38,865 bases of DNA from Mediterraneibacter glycyrrhizinilyticus (GCF_016902345.1 NZ_JACJLR010000033.1:1-38865), one strand, 5' to 3'. Positions 6,092 to 14,864 are shown, numbered from the stretch's first letter. The notes: generated from the letters alone by a model not told the origin. Numbers and translations are program-made.

Positions 6092-8152
6092 TTATTCTAA
6101 CCCTTTTTCTATTGCATTTGCCAGAGCCCGCATCCGATTTATTGTTTTTTTCTCGTCGCAGAGAATATACTGAACATTCTCAGGAATATTATTTTTGTTC
6201 ACCTTTTTTAAAATGCCTATCTGATCATTTGAAAGCGTATTAAATCCACTAATTAACTCTTCCAAAGAGGGAGATACATTCGAATTTCTTAATAACAAAA
6301 ATAAATCTCTGGGCGAAAGGCTTTTTAATACTTCTTGTTCATTGCAAAATTGTCTTATAATCTCTGAAATAATATCTAACTCTCTTCTTTTTGACAAAAT
6401 AATCTCTTCAAGTTGTGAAAAACCATCTGGTGATTTGAACATAAGAGCCATTTCCCGCAGACTCAGCCCTAATTCTTTGGAGGCATTTGCTATTTCAATT
6501 AATTGTTTATCTGTTATAAGCGCATATTCCTTTTTTATCGCAAAATTTTTAATTGTGTCGCCGCTAAACCCAGGTCCTATAATGGCCACATAATCAGCAT
6601 TATTTTTCTCTTTATGTGTATCTAACGCAATATCGCTAATATCTCCGTGGGATACTTGTGCGTTAGATTTTGATTTTCCGTCGACAATTGCAACAAGTGT
6701 ATCATCATTTTCTTTCCATTTTAAAACAACATCCGTATCGCCAGATCCTCCTATATGTTCTGCTTTAAATCCCATATAACTATATATATCTGAGATAGCT
6801 TCTTCAAATGCTCGCCCCGGAAGTTTTCCTTCCATGCCGGGATCCACAGCTGACATACACAATCGTTTGCTTATCGCATCTAATTTACTCGCTCCTTCAT
6901 TGAATACTTCTTCTTTTTCTTCAACATTTTCTTCAGGGATATTGTGTTGATCTATTTTTTCCAATGGCAAAGTTTCAACAAAAACTTTACCCATTTTAGT
7001 TGTTTTTAGATGAAGATATTGAGGTTCTTCTAACAGCCCGGCTTCCAACAAAAACCCTATTATCCATCTTATTTTCTCGTTATTCATACGATAATTTTTC
7101 CCTATGCGGTAAATATTATTACGAACGATATCATTATCTGCATATAATAATATTTCTCCCACAAACCGCATATGAACGTGAAGAATCCGAATAAAGTCTA
7201 AATCATTTCCTGTTTCTATCCAAGCCTGAGCTGCTGCTGTTGCAATATAAATATTTCTTCCCACTTCTTCTATCAAACCGGATGCTTTTAAAAACGGCAA
7301 CATTGATTCCACACTGCTTAATTTAAGCTCAAATTCATTTTCTATAAACTCAAACAATTCTTTTCTTGAAACCCTATGCAAGGCAAATTGAATGATTATT
7401 CTAAGATTTTCTATTCGATTTGGACTCGGAACCCATATATTATACGTACACCTCTTCTTATGCATTTCTGGTATTTCTCTGAGCTTCTGTAATAACACAG
7501 CAATTTCTACAGGAGGTTCAGTAATTTCTATTTCGTCCATATCTGAGTCTTCAAGTTCTAATATCTCCGGACTTACGATGTACCATCTTTTTAATGCATC
7601 CTTCCCTGATTCCGTCACTTCCCATTTGCGATTTCCTATTGCCTGTATTAATCCAAGCACTTCCAGCCAGTCCATTCGCTTTCTGGTATTGCTTAAATTA
7701 TTCCAATTCAGCCCATACTTCTTACATATTTTCTTGTCTGCTTCTTCCACAGTTACAGGTACTTCGTTTATAACATCCAACATTTCTCCAAATAAACGAA
7801 TCCTGTCTTGTATCAAATCCGCCAGTTCCTTTTTGGTTGGTCTCTCAGCAAATAGCCGTCCTTTGTCTGATAATACCAGCTTACCCGCATGGTTATAGGC
7901 AAACCCGATTCCTTTTAAAAACGGCGCATATACGCGCCATGTTTGTGCATTTACCAACCCTCCTGTATCCAGCACCGTATTTAAGTCGCATTCCTCCTCG
8001 GTTTCAAGCAATTTCACAAGCTTTATTACAAGTTCGTACCAGACCTGCTTTCCACCTCTTAAATCAGGAATAGTCCACCCTTTTTTTCGCCATTCATTTT
8101 TTTGTTTTTGCACGTCCACAATTGCTTTGGTATACTTTTGCCTTTCTTCCAT
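6092..8152 (-). CDS. FokI-like restriction endonuclease with winged-helix DNA-binding region (orphan, no methyltransferase)
   Basis: A 686-residue soluble protein with a GAGAGG ribosome binding site. Residues 1 to about 400 contain several winged-helix-like segments (for example TRKRMDWLEVLGLIQAIGNR and SVESMLPFLKASGLIEEVGR). The stretch NIWVPSPNRIENLRIIIQFA resembles the FokI recognition region. Residues about 450-575 match the FokI cleavage domain: FEEAISDIYSYMGFKAEHIG, then D474, and VDGK with D491 and K493. The D-to-D distance of 17 and the DxK equal FokI D450, D467 and K469. VSHGDISDI and LITDKQLIEIA follow as in FokI. About 110 extra residues extend past the point where FokI ends. No DNA methyltransferase is adjacent, so self-protection must work differently or the target is modified or foreign DNA. 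Type IIS-like cleavage is inferred. Confidence 0.78.
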   Translation of the reverse strand: MEERQKYTKAIVDVQKQKNEWRKKGWTIPDLRGGKQVWYELVIKLVKLLETEEECDLNTVLDTGGLVNAQTWRVYAPFLKGIGFAYNHAGKLVLSDKGRLFAERPTKKELADLIQDRIRLFGEMLDVINEVPVTVEEADKKICKKYGLNWNNLSNTRKRMDWLEVLGLIQAIGNRKWEVTESGKDALKRWYIVSPEILELEDSDMDEIEITEPPVEIAVLLQKLREIPEMHKKRCTYNIWVPSPNRIENLRIIIQFALHRVSRKELFEFIENEFELKLSSVESMLPFLKASGLIEEVGRNIYIATAAAQAWIETGNDLDFIRILHVHMRFVGEILLYADNDIVRNNIYRIGKNYRMNNEKIRWIIGFLLEAGLLEEPQYLHLKTTKMGKVFVETLPLEKIDQHNIPEENVEEKEEVFNEGASKLDAISKRLCMSAVDPGMEGKLPGRAFEEAISDIYSYMGFKAEHIGGSGDTDVVLKWKENDDTLVAIVDGKSKSNAQVSHGDISDIALDTHKEKNNADYVAIIGPGFSGDTIKNFAIKKEYALITDKQLIEIANASKELGLSLREMALMFKSPDGFSQLEEIILSKRRELDIISEIIRQFCNEQEVLKSLSPRDLFLLLRNSNVSPSLEELISGFNTLSNDQIGILKKVNKNNIPENVQYILCDEKKTINRMRALANAIEKGLE

Positions 8153-8350
8153 ATAATTTTCCTCTCACTTTTTTCTTAGTATAACTATTAAAATAGCAGT
8201 ATCTTATTACACATCTGCATACTATGATTCAAAAATATTCTTCTCTGTAAACAGTAGTGTACTCTATGATTGAAACGACATCAAGGGACTTGGAATAAAT
8301 TTCCCCCACTTATAGGAAGAATAGTTACAGTTCAGACGAACAACTAATAC

Positions 8351-8380
8351 AACAGCCCGGAAATAACATTCCAGGCTGTT
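8351..8380. terminator. Hairpin between abiH and the FokI-like gene
   Basis: AACAGCCCGGAAAT pairs with ATTCCAGGCTGTT with a single mismatch. On the plus strand it is followed by a T-rich stretch ending in TTTTTT; on the minus strand, the abiH direction, the T tract is poor. Probably an abiH terminator, possibly bidirectional. Confidence 0.5.
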
Positions 8381-8441
8381 TCATATAACCTTTTTTACCT
8401 GTTCTTAATCCCAAACTAATAATGAAGCTATTTCTTAATAT

Positions 8442-9518
8442 CTAATGATCAGAAACAAACGGATCAAAATCAAGTTTAAATATGTCAGAATTTAGCGAAC
8501 ATAGTATATGCTTTCTTATCTTATCCTCATTTACCCGTATAGAATCTGGTGCAAAAGAAAGGAATTTATTTTCTATCTGCTTCTGGTTTCTAATATTGTC
8601 TAATGGACTATTTCGACTTAATTCAGGATCGTACGAAAATACAACAAGATGATGTTCCCTGGAATCCCTTTCGGCGCACAGCCATTTCATAATTGTCTGC
8701 CACCAGATTTTATCAGTTTCTCCAATAGACATTCCATAAATATAAATAATGTCACTTTCTTCAATTATTCGTTTCGAAATGACATCTTGTCCTTCACCTA
8801 ATATTTCATTTGCTGCAGGTTTTATATAATTCCATAGGAATTCGTTATTTTCTATAAGAGTTGGATTATCTATCTGTTGTTTATCGTTTACCCCTAATAG
8901 AATTGCGTTTCCAAATTCACCATGTACGTGGATCAACTCTCCTAATTGATCCAGAACCATACTATCGTCATTCTCGGCTGTCCAATGCCTGGGGCCATCG
9001 TCATTGTCACCCACCACATTATATCCCAGTGGAGTCAAAAAATCCTCAAATGTATGTGTATAATTAAAGACAATGAAATTATATTCCCGTGATTCAGCAT
9101 TGTACTTCGAGAAATAATCTTCCAATATGTTCCGATGCCCTGGTCTCATATATTGCGCCGGATACTCTATCGCTCTGACGCAAGCCGTGTCACATTGATT
9201 TATAAAAACAGTCTTATTAATACGCTTTTCCTCTTTCATTAAGTATGTAACTATTTCATTTCGAAAATCTTCCATGCAATTACAATAGTCCTGTATGCTC
9301 AATGTGCCGAGAGGCTCTACCTCATGTGCATATCTTCCCATCTGAAATTCAAAATCCGACCATGCAAACGTATTATTGCATATTTCAGCTTTAAAATTTT
9401 CAATCACTTCATCATCATGATCCTTGCTATTGCAGTATTCCTTAAAAAAATCTGAGAAGCTCGTTTTTAACCCGATGTTTAAATCAAATCCATTCCCTAT
9501 CAAATATGTAATCTTCAT
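8442..9518 (-). CDS. abiH: AbiH-family bacteriophage abortive infection protein
   Basis: A 358-residue soluble protein starting MKITYLIGNGFDLNIGLKTS, the signature N-terminus of the AbiH family (GNGFDLxxGLxT at residues 8-18). The family further shows FAWSDFEFQMGRYA, YNFIVFNYTHTFE in the middle, LIHVHGEF with a conserved HGE-type motif, and a C-terminal IYIYGMSIGETDKIWW. All are present and the length is normal. AbiH was found as a phage-exclusion gene in lactococci; its biochemical activity is not established to my knowledge. It is monocistronic with a weak ribosome binding site (GAAAGA) and closes the right side of the AT-rich defence block. Confidence 0.87.
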   Translation of the reverse strand: MKITYLIGNGFDLNIGLKTSFSDFFKEYCNSKDHDDEVIENFKAEICNNTFAWSDFEFQMGRYAHEVEPLGTLSIQDYCNCMEDFRNEIVTYLMKEEKRINKTVFINQCDTACVRAIEYPAQYMRPGHRNILEDYFSKYNAESREYNFIVFNYTHTFEDFLTPLGYNVVGDNDDGPRHWTAENDDSMVLDQLGELIHVHGEFGNAILLGVNDKQQIDNPTLIENNEFLWNYIKPAANEILGEGQDVISKRIIEESDIIYIYGMSIGETDKIWWQTIMKWLCAERDSREHHLVVFSYDPELSRNSPLDNIRNQKQIENKFLSFAPDSIRVNEDKIRKHILCSLNSDIFKLDFDPFVSDH

Positions 9519-9590
9519 TATATTTATCTTTCAAATCTGTATGGCATTTTTTCTATTTCTTCTGGGATAACAAAACATTTTCCACACTGA

Positions 9591-9626
9591 AACAGAAAAC
9601 TGGCAGCAGAAAACCGTGCTGCCAGT
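9591..9626 (-). terminator. Rho-independent terminator of the NifX/SlyD fusion gene
   Basis: On the minus strand ACTGGCAGCA pairs perfectly with TGCTGCCAGT (9626-9617 with 9608-9599), followed by TTTTCTGTTT. It lies about 20 bp after the stop codon. Confidence 0.85.
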
Positions 9627-9648
9627 CCGCGCTATTTTAATACCCTAA

Positions 9649-10539
9649 TCATTTCACCTCAACCAGTTCGATCCGGAAATTCAGTTCTTTCCCAGCCATC
9701 TCGTGGTTCGCGTCAAAAGTGATCGTTGTCTCCTCTTTTGCTGTCACTTTGACTGGGAAGGGCTGGCCGTACTGGTTGGTCAGATAAACCTGCTGGCCGA
9801 CTTCCAGTTCCTCTGAACCTGGAAGCTGCGCGATCTCGACCGTAAACACAGCGTTTGGATCCGGCATACCGTAAGCTTCTTCCGGCATCAGGTGAACATC
9901 TACAGTCTGTCCCACTTCCATATCCGCCACTGCTGCGTCAAATCCTCTGATCATCTGACCTGCGCCGCAGATAAACTCCAGCGGCTCACCGCGGTCATAA
10001 GAAGAATCGAACTGAGTCCCGTCATTAAAAGTCCCTCTGTAGTGGGTACGGCATGTCTTGCCCACATTGCGCCCGGTCAGTGCAGGCTGTGATCCGCAGC
10101 CACCGCCGCAGCTGCCCCCGCAGCCTGATCCGCAGGAGTGTCCTTCCTCATGATCGCCACAGCTGTGACCCTCTCCGTGGTCTCCGCAGCTGTGTCCCTC
10201 TTCATGGTGGTGATGGTCGCAGTTTGCCCCGGTGGAAACCAGTTCTCCCTTCAGATAAGCTTCCACTGCCTGATCCGCATCTCCTTCAGCGCCAGAGCAA
10301 AGTTCAACTCCGGCCTCAGCGAGGGCTGCCTGCGCTCCTCCGCCGATTCCGCCGCAGATCAGCACATCCACAGACTGGTCAGACAGAAGTCCTGCCAGAG
10401 CGCCATGTCCCACACCGTTGGAACCGATCACTTCGCTGGAGACCACTTTATCATCTTCAACCTCATATACTTTGAAGAACTCTGTCCTTCCAAAATGCTG
10501 AAAGATATTTCCGTTATCATAAGCTACCGCTATTTTCAT
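9649..10539 (-). CDS. Fusion of NifX/NifB-type cofactor-binding domain, His/Cys-rich metal linker and SlyD-type FKBP prolyl isomerase
   Basis: A 296-residue protein with three parts. Residues 1-105 are a dinitrogenase iron-molybdenum cofactor biosynthesis domain (MKIAVAYDNGNIFQHFGR, VDVLICGGIGGGAQ), a small fold that binds iron-sulfur or heterometal clusters. Residues 107-149 are a linker of histidine and cysteine with EGHSCG three times and then GSGCGGSCGGGCG. Residues 155-296 are an FKBP of the SlyD type (HYRGTFNDGTQFDSSYDRG, GFDAAVADMEVGQ, EEAYGMPDP) with the insert-in-flap region. SlyD of enterobacteria binds nickel through a similar His/Cys tail, so this is probably a cytosolic metallochaperone with folding activity. 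AGGAGG lies 8 nt upstream. Single gene with its own promoter and terminator. Confidence 0.88.
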   Translation of the reverse strand: MKIAVAYDNGNIFQHFGRTEFFKVYEVEDDKVVSSEVIGSNGVGHGALAGLLSDQSVDVLICGGIGGGAQAALAEAGVELCSGAEGDADQAVEAYLKGELVSTGANCDHHHHEEGHSCGDHGEGHSCGDHEEGHSCGSGCGGSCGGGCGSQPALTGRNVGKTCRTHYRGTFNDGTQFDSSYDRGEPLEFICGAGQMIRGFDAAVADMEVGQTVDVHLMPEEAYGMPDPNAVFTVEIAQLPGSEELEVGQQVYLTNQYGQPFPVKVTAKEETTITFDANHEMAGKELNFRIELVEVK

Positions 10540-10582
10540 CTCTTTGTTCCTCCTCTTTGCCGTTGAGATATTCCTCTTATCA

Positions 10583-10610
10583 TTATCACTATCCCGCAGA
10601 TATTGTCAAT
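10583..10610 (-). promoter_or_regulatory. Promoter of the NifX/SlyD fusion gene
   Basis: -35 TTGACA (10610-10605) and -10 GATAAT (10588-10583) with a 16-bp spacer. It is back to back with the alcohol dehydrogenase promoter; the two -35 boxes are only 27 bp apart, so one bound regulator could affect both. Confidence 0.7.
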
Positions 10611-10637
10611 ACTTAACTCCCCGGTATTTGCGGTTTA

Positions 10638-10666
10638 TTGACAAACATCACCGCAACTGCTAATAT
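10638..10666 (+). promoter_or_regulatory. Promoter of the alcohol/aldehyde dehydrogenase operon
   Basis: -35 TTGACA (10638-10643) and -10 TAATAT (10661-10666) with the ideal 17-bp spacer. The gene starts about 60 bp downstream, after an AAAGGA ribosome binding site at 10715. Confidence 0.75.
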
Positions 10667-10729
10667 TTTTTCTGGAAAAAGTATAAAATAAGAAGCTCAG
10701 TTTTCTTGCGCCGGAAAGGATCTGTTATC

Positions 10730-12048
10730 ATGAACCCTCTTAAAAAAATATATTGCAGGACCTTTCAGACAGGATTTAAGATCGCCCTGCCGTTCCTGCC
10801 CTATCGCAAGCCCAAAATCGTCGGCAGTGTAAAGGCCCTGCCGGAGGTCATCCAGAAAAAAAGTGCGGTAAAGTCCTGATCATCACCGATGCAGGCATCC
10901 GGAAACTGGAGCTGATCCGACGTCTGGAAAAGGCGCTTGAGAATGCCGGAATCCCTTACTGTATTTATGATAAAACTGTAGCCAATCCCACCACGGACAA
11001 TGTTTCCGAGGCAATGGAACTTTACCTGGATAACGGCTGTGACTGCATCATTGGTTTCGGCGGCGGTTCCAGCATGGACTGTGCGAAAGCAGTGGGCGCC
11101 CGCATTGCCAAACCCAAACAGTCTCTGGCAAAGATGAAAGGAATCTTAAAGGTACATAAAAAGCTACCTCTTTTGATGGCTGTCCCCACTACCGCCGGCA
11201 CAGGGAGTGAGACCACACTGGCAGCGGTCATCACAGATGCACAGACCCGCCATAAATATGCCATCAATGATTTCCCGCTGATCCCCAGATATGCGGTCCT
11301 TGACCCCAAAGTCACTTTAAGCCTTCCCCCATTTATCACCGCGACAACAGGCATGGACGCCTTGACCCATGCAGTGGAAGCTTATATTGGGAATTCAACC
11401 ACCTACGGGACACGGAAAGATGCCCTTCTGGCAGTGAAACTAATCTTTGAAAATATCGACACTGCATATGAGGACGGCAGCAATGTGGAGGCACGCCGCA
11501 ATATGCTCCACGCCTCTTTCTATGCCGGATGTGCTTTTACCAAGTCCTATGTGGGATATATCCATGCCATCGCCCATTCTCTGGGCGGGGAATATAATGT
11601 TCCCCACGGACTTGCCAATGCAGTGATCCTTCCAATGCTCCTCGAAGCCTACGGAACGAAGATCCATAAGAAACTGTCCCGCCTGGCCGTTGCTGCCGGG
11701 ATCGCAGAGGATGAAACTCCCTGTGAGGAGGCTGCCGGACGTTTTATCCAGGCTATAAAAGATATGAAGAAGCGCTTCGGGATCGGAGATCATATCCCCG
11801 AGATCCAGGAGACAGACATTCCAAAACTGGCGCACTACGCCGACAAAGAGGCAAATCCCCTTTATCCCGTTCCTGTCCTGATGGACGCATCGGAACTGGA
11901 GAAATTTTACCATCTGCTGATGGAAGAGCCTTCAGAGATATCTGAGATCCTGGAAACACCGACCGTTTCCGACGGTGAAAGCAAATCAGAAAACGAAGGA
12001 AATGTTGTTGAGAAAGGAGAAACCGAACATGACAGAGCAGGAAATTAA
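10730..12048 (+). pseudogene. Iron-containing alcohol dehydrogenase, frameshifted in an A7 tract
   Basis: The gene starts at the ATG at 10730 (MNPLKKIYCRTFQTGFKIAL) behind a ribosome binding site and the promoter at 10638. After 49 codons it shifts frame at the A7 run 10856-10862: with one more A the protein would continue GKVLIITDAGIRKLELIRR without a break. The remainder has the family motifs: FGGGSSMDCAK (nucleotide binding), TTAGTGSE, GMDALTHAVEAYI, and the iron ligands in YIHAIAHSLGG and VPHG. Family enzymes reduce aldehydes or oxidise alcohols with NAD(P)H. The C-terminus carries an acidic extension overlapping the aldehyde dehydrogenase start by 20 nt. The shift could be a sequencing error, slippage-based expression, or a real mutation. 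A truncated product from the ATG at 11014 would lack part of the cofactor domain. Confidence 0.82.
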
Positions 12049-13408
12049 AGAACTTGTCAGCAGACAGAGAAAGTATTTTCAGACAGGAGCCACACTTCCG
12101 GTCAACATACGTGCTGCCGCTCTTCGAAAGCTCTACGCCGCCATCTCGAAATATGAGAAGGATATTCACGAAGCCCTTCGGAAAGATCTTGGAAAGAGCA
12201 GTTTTGAAAGCTATATGTGCGAGACCGGCCTTGTCCTGGAAGAGATCAGCTACATGCTGAAACACATCCGCCGGTTCGCCGCGGAGAAAACAGTAAAGAC
12301 ACCGCTGGCACAGTTTCATTCACACAGCTGCCAGAAGCCCTCACCTTATGGGGTAACTCTCATCATGAGCCCCTGGAATTATCCTTTCATGCTCACACTC
12401 TCTCCCCTGGTGGACGCCATGGCTGCTGGAAACACTGCAGTGGTAAAGCCCAGCGCCTACTCCCCTCACACCAGCGATGTGATCAGACATATCTTGACGC
12501 AGTGCTTTGATCCACAGTATGTCGCTGTAGTGACCGGCGGGCGCGCAGAAAACACCTGCCTTCTGCGGGAACATTTTGACTATATCTTCTTTACCGGAAG
12601 CCAGGCAGTGGGGAAAGAGGTCATGCGCAGCGCCGCAGAGCATCTGACTCCGATCACCCTGGAACTGGGAGGAAAAAGCCCCTGCATCGTAGATCAGACT
12701 GCAAACATCAAACTTGCCGCAAAGCGCATCGTCTTTGGAAAATACTTAAACTGTGGACAGACCTGCGTAGCGCCGGACTATATCTACTGTCACCGCTCCG
12801 TGAAAGACAGGCTGATAAAAGAAGTACAGAAACAGATCCAGAAGCAGTATGGAAAACAGCCGCTTAACAATCCAAATTACGGAAAGATCATCAATGAAAA
12901 GCATTTTGACCGCCTCCTTGGTCTGATCGATGGGAGCAAGACAGTACACGGAGGAAGTTCCGACCGCAAGACACTCCGCATCGAGCCCACTGTCATGGAC
13001 AATGTGACTTTCGCAGACGCTGTCATGCAGGAGGAGATCTTCGGTCCGATCATGCCGATCCTGGTATTCGACGAGCTGGACGAAGTGATCCACAATATCA
13101 ACGCCATGCCCCATCCACTGGCTCTTTACTTCTTCACCTCCGACAAAGCGGCGGCAAAGAAGGTCACATCACGCTGCGGGTTTGGCGGAGGATGCATCAA
13201 CGATACCATCATCCATCTTGCCACCACGGAGATGGGCTTCGGCGGTTTCGGCGAAAGCGGCATGGGCGCTTACCACGGGAAGATCGGTTTCGATACATTC
13301 TCCCACTACAAGAGCATCGTAGATAAAAAGACATGGCTCGATCTGCCGATGAGGTATCAACCTTACCGGAAACAGCATGAGAAAATGATCAGATTTTTCC
13401 TGAAATAG
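12029..13408 (+). CDS. NAD(P)-dependent aldehyde dehydrogenase (class 3-like)
   Basis: A 459-residue enzyme starting MTEQEIKELVSRQRKYFQTG. The start is set by AAAGGAG at 12013, not the ATG at 11975. Motifs: the substrate and cofactor loop SPWNYPFMLTLSPLVDAMAA, FTGSQAVGKEV, the general base in TLELGGKSPCIV, and the catalytic cysteine in NCGQTCVAPDY. The short length and C-terminal SHYKSIVDKKTW fit the class 3/YwdH group acting on medium-chain or aromatic aldehydes. It overlaps the alcohol dehydrogenase frame by 20 nt, so the pair would interconvert an alcohol, aldehyde and acid. The substrate cannot be told from sequence. Confidence 0.92.
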   Translation: MTEQEIKELVSRQRKYFQTGATLPVNIRAAALRKLYAAISKYEKDIHEALRKDLGKSSFESYMCETGLVLEEISYMLKHIRRFAAEKTVKTPLAQFHSHSCQKPSPYGVTLIMSPWNYPFMLTLSPLVDAMAAGNTAVVKPSAYSPHTSDVIRHILTQCFDPQYVAVVTGGRAENTCLLREHFDYIFFTGSQAVGKEVMRSAAEHLTPITLELGGKSPCIVDQTANIKLAAKRIVFGKYLNCGQTCVAPDYIYCHRSVKDRLIKEVQKQIQKQYGKQPLNNPNYGKIINEKHFDRLLGLIDGSKTVHGGSSDRKTLRIEPTVMDNVTFADAVMQEEIFGPIMPILVFDELDEVIHNINAMPHPLALYFFTSDKAAAKKVTSRCGFGGGCINDTIIHLATTEMGFGGFGESGMGAYHGKIGFDTFSHYKSIVDKKTWLDLPMRYQPYRKQHEKMIRFFLK

Positions 13409-13427
13409 CTTGAAGCAAACAGAATCG

Positions 13428-13482
13428 AAGCCCCTGTTCCACAGATGTGCTCCATGCCTGCGGAACAGGGGCTTTCTATTTT
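13428..13482 (+). terminator. Terminator of the alcohol/aldehyde dehydrogenase operon
   Basis: AAGCCCCTGTTCC (13428-13440) pairs perfectly with GGAACAGGGGCTT (13462-13474), followed by TCTATTTT. Confidence 0.85.
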
Positions 13483-13568
13483 ACCCTGCCGTCTCGTCTT
13501 TCTCCGGCTCTAACCTGTCAGAACATGTAAAATACAGTTCAACAGCACGATGTCGGAATACTCTATTT

Positions 13569-14576
13569 TCATAATGGTCCATCCTCTCCCTGATACAGCC
13601 TCCCCAGCCTCCGGATCTCCTCCTTCACCTGTTCCACCACCTCGTCCGGTCCCAGGATCTTTACTCCGTCACCCAGTGAAAAGATCCACGCGAAAAACTG
13701 GCCGCTGACACGGACGTCCACATTCACAGTGAAACGCTCCTCATCCGCCGGAAGAAACATCACATCTTTCCCGAAGCGGTCTATGATAATTCCCGCCAGA
13801 CGGTTTTCCACCAGCAGTTTCACCCGCTGTTCCACTCCGCCGAACATACCGAAACTCTTCCTGGTATACTCTGCCATATCCAGCTTTTTAAAATGTTCTT
13901 TTCCTTCCCGTTTCTCATCGGACATACGGATATGCAGCATCTTGTCAACGCGGTAATGCTTGATCTTCTCCGCATCGGAATCGTACCCCACCAGATAATA
14001 GTTGGCGTCATCCCAGGACAGCCCCCAGGGGCTGATGTGATAGTAGGCTCCATTGTGCCGCAGCTCCGGTTCTTTCTTCACATTCCACTGAAAATACTGG
14101 AACCGGATCTTCCTGTTTTCTGAAATGGCATTATGGATCGCATCTACCGTGTAGTAGATGCTTTCATTCATGGTCTTGATCCGCCCTGATACATAGACCT
14201 GGCGCTGGAGTTTCATCGCCTCGTATCTGCTGACCAGTTTCTCCAGTTTCCGGATCAGGGTATTGGACTTTCTCTCTGTGATAAATCTGGAAGACTGGAT
14301 CGCGTCCACCAGAAGCTTTAGCTCCGGGAGTTCGAAGGGGCGGTCCACCACATGATAGTGATAGCGGTTTCCCACCGGTTCCCCTTCCACCTCGACCCCC
14401 AGAACCTCCAGATCTCTGAGATCATTATAAATGCTCTTTCGGTCTGCTGTGATCTCGTACTTTTCCAACGCCGAACGGATCTCCGGCATTGTGATATAAT
14501 GGTCGTCATCCGTCTCTTCAAGCATGATCTGCGCCAGACGGTATAATTTAAATTTCTGGTTCGTTCCTTTCGGCAT
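13569..14576 (-). CDS. WYL-domain transcriptional regulator (YafY/DeoR-type HTH)
   Basis: A 335-residue protein. Residues 1-70 are a winged helix-turn-helix (MPEIRSALEKYEITADRKSI, YNDLRDLEVLGVEV). Residues about 140-230 are the WYL domain (RKIRFQYFQWNVKKE, YHISPWGLSWDDANYYLVGY, KHYRVDKM). Residues 240-330 are the C-terminal WCX extension (VKLLVENRLAGIIIDRFG). WYL proteins bind nucleic acid or nucleotide-type ligands and regulate varied genes, including DNA-damage and defence loci. A GGGAGG precedes the start. It stands alone between convergent and unrelated genes, so its target is unknown. Confidence 0.9.
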   Translation of the reverse strand: MPKGTNQKFKLYRLAQIMLEETDDDHYITMPEIRSALEKYEITADRKSIYNDLRDLEVLGVEVEGEPVGNRYHYHVVDRPFELPELKLLVDAIQSSRFITERKSNTLIRKLEKLVSRYEAMKLQRQVYVSGRIKTMNESIYYTVDAIHNAISENRKIRFQYFQWNVKKEPELRHNGAYYHISPWGLSWDDANYYLVGYDSDAEKIKHYRVDKMLHIRMSDEKREGKEHFKKLDMAEYTRKSFGMFGGVEQRVKLLVENRLAGIIIDRFGKDVMFLPADEERFTVNVDVRVSGQFFAWIFSLGDGVKILGPDEVVEQVKEEIRRLGRLYQGEDGPL

Positions 14577-14762
14577 GATATCCTCCCTCTTCTTCCTGAT
14601 ATAAATATTTCACAGCCGCTCTCTTCAAACTATGATCAGTATATCACAGGTGGGAAGATTATTGTACACTTTAGATCAAATTCATCAGAAATCATACTTG
14701 TCCCGATCCAGCCCGGCTTGTCTTTGCACATTTCTGCGCTTTTCATTTTATTTCAGCTCCTG

Positions 14763-14864
14763 TCAGTCTTCCATATATTCCATGTAGTCGGATTCGCTTG
14801 CAAAAAGCCGATACCCACCGTCAACATATCCCATATAACCGTTTTCTGTATTGTACCCTTTCAT
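14763..14864 (-). CDS. 33-residue conserved small protein
   Basis: A tiny gene starting MKGYNTENGYMGYVDGG and ending in an acidic SDYMEYMED-type tail. It has an ideal ribosome binding site (AAAGGAGA, 7 nt before the ATG) and a stop at 14763. The Gly/Tyr-rich start and the YRLFAS core followed by alternating acidic and aromatic residues are familiar to me from very short proteins recurring in Lachnospiraceae, but I know no function. It has no membrane segment or signal peptide. It stands alone between the WYL regulator and the 187-residue unknown. Confidence 0.7.
   Translation of the reverse strand: MKGYNTENGYMGYVDGGYRLFASESDYMEYMED

Noticed and set aside
10053-10475. Plus-strand frames opposite the His/Cys linker of the NifX/SlyD gene
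   Set aside because: Low-complexity translation produced by the repetitive linker codons on the other strand; no ribosome binding site.
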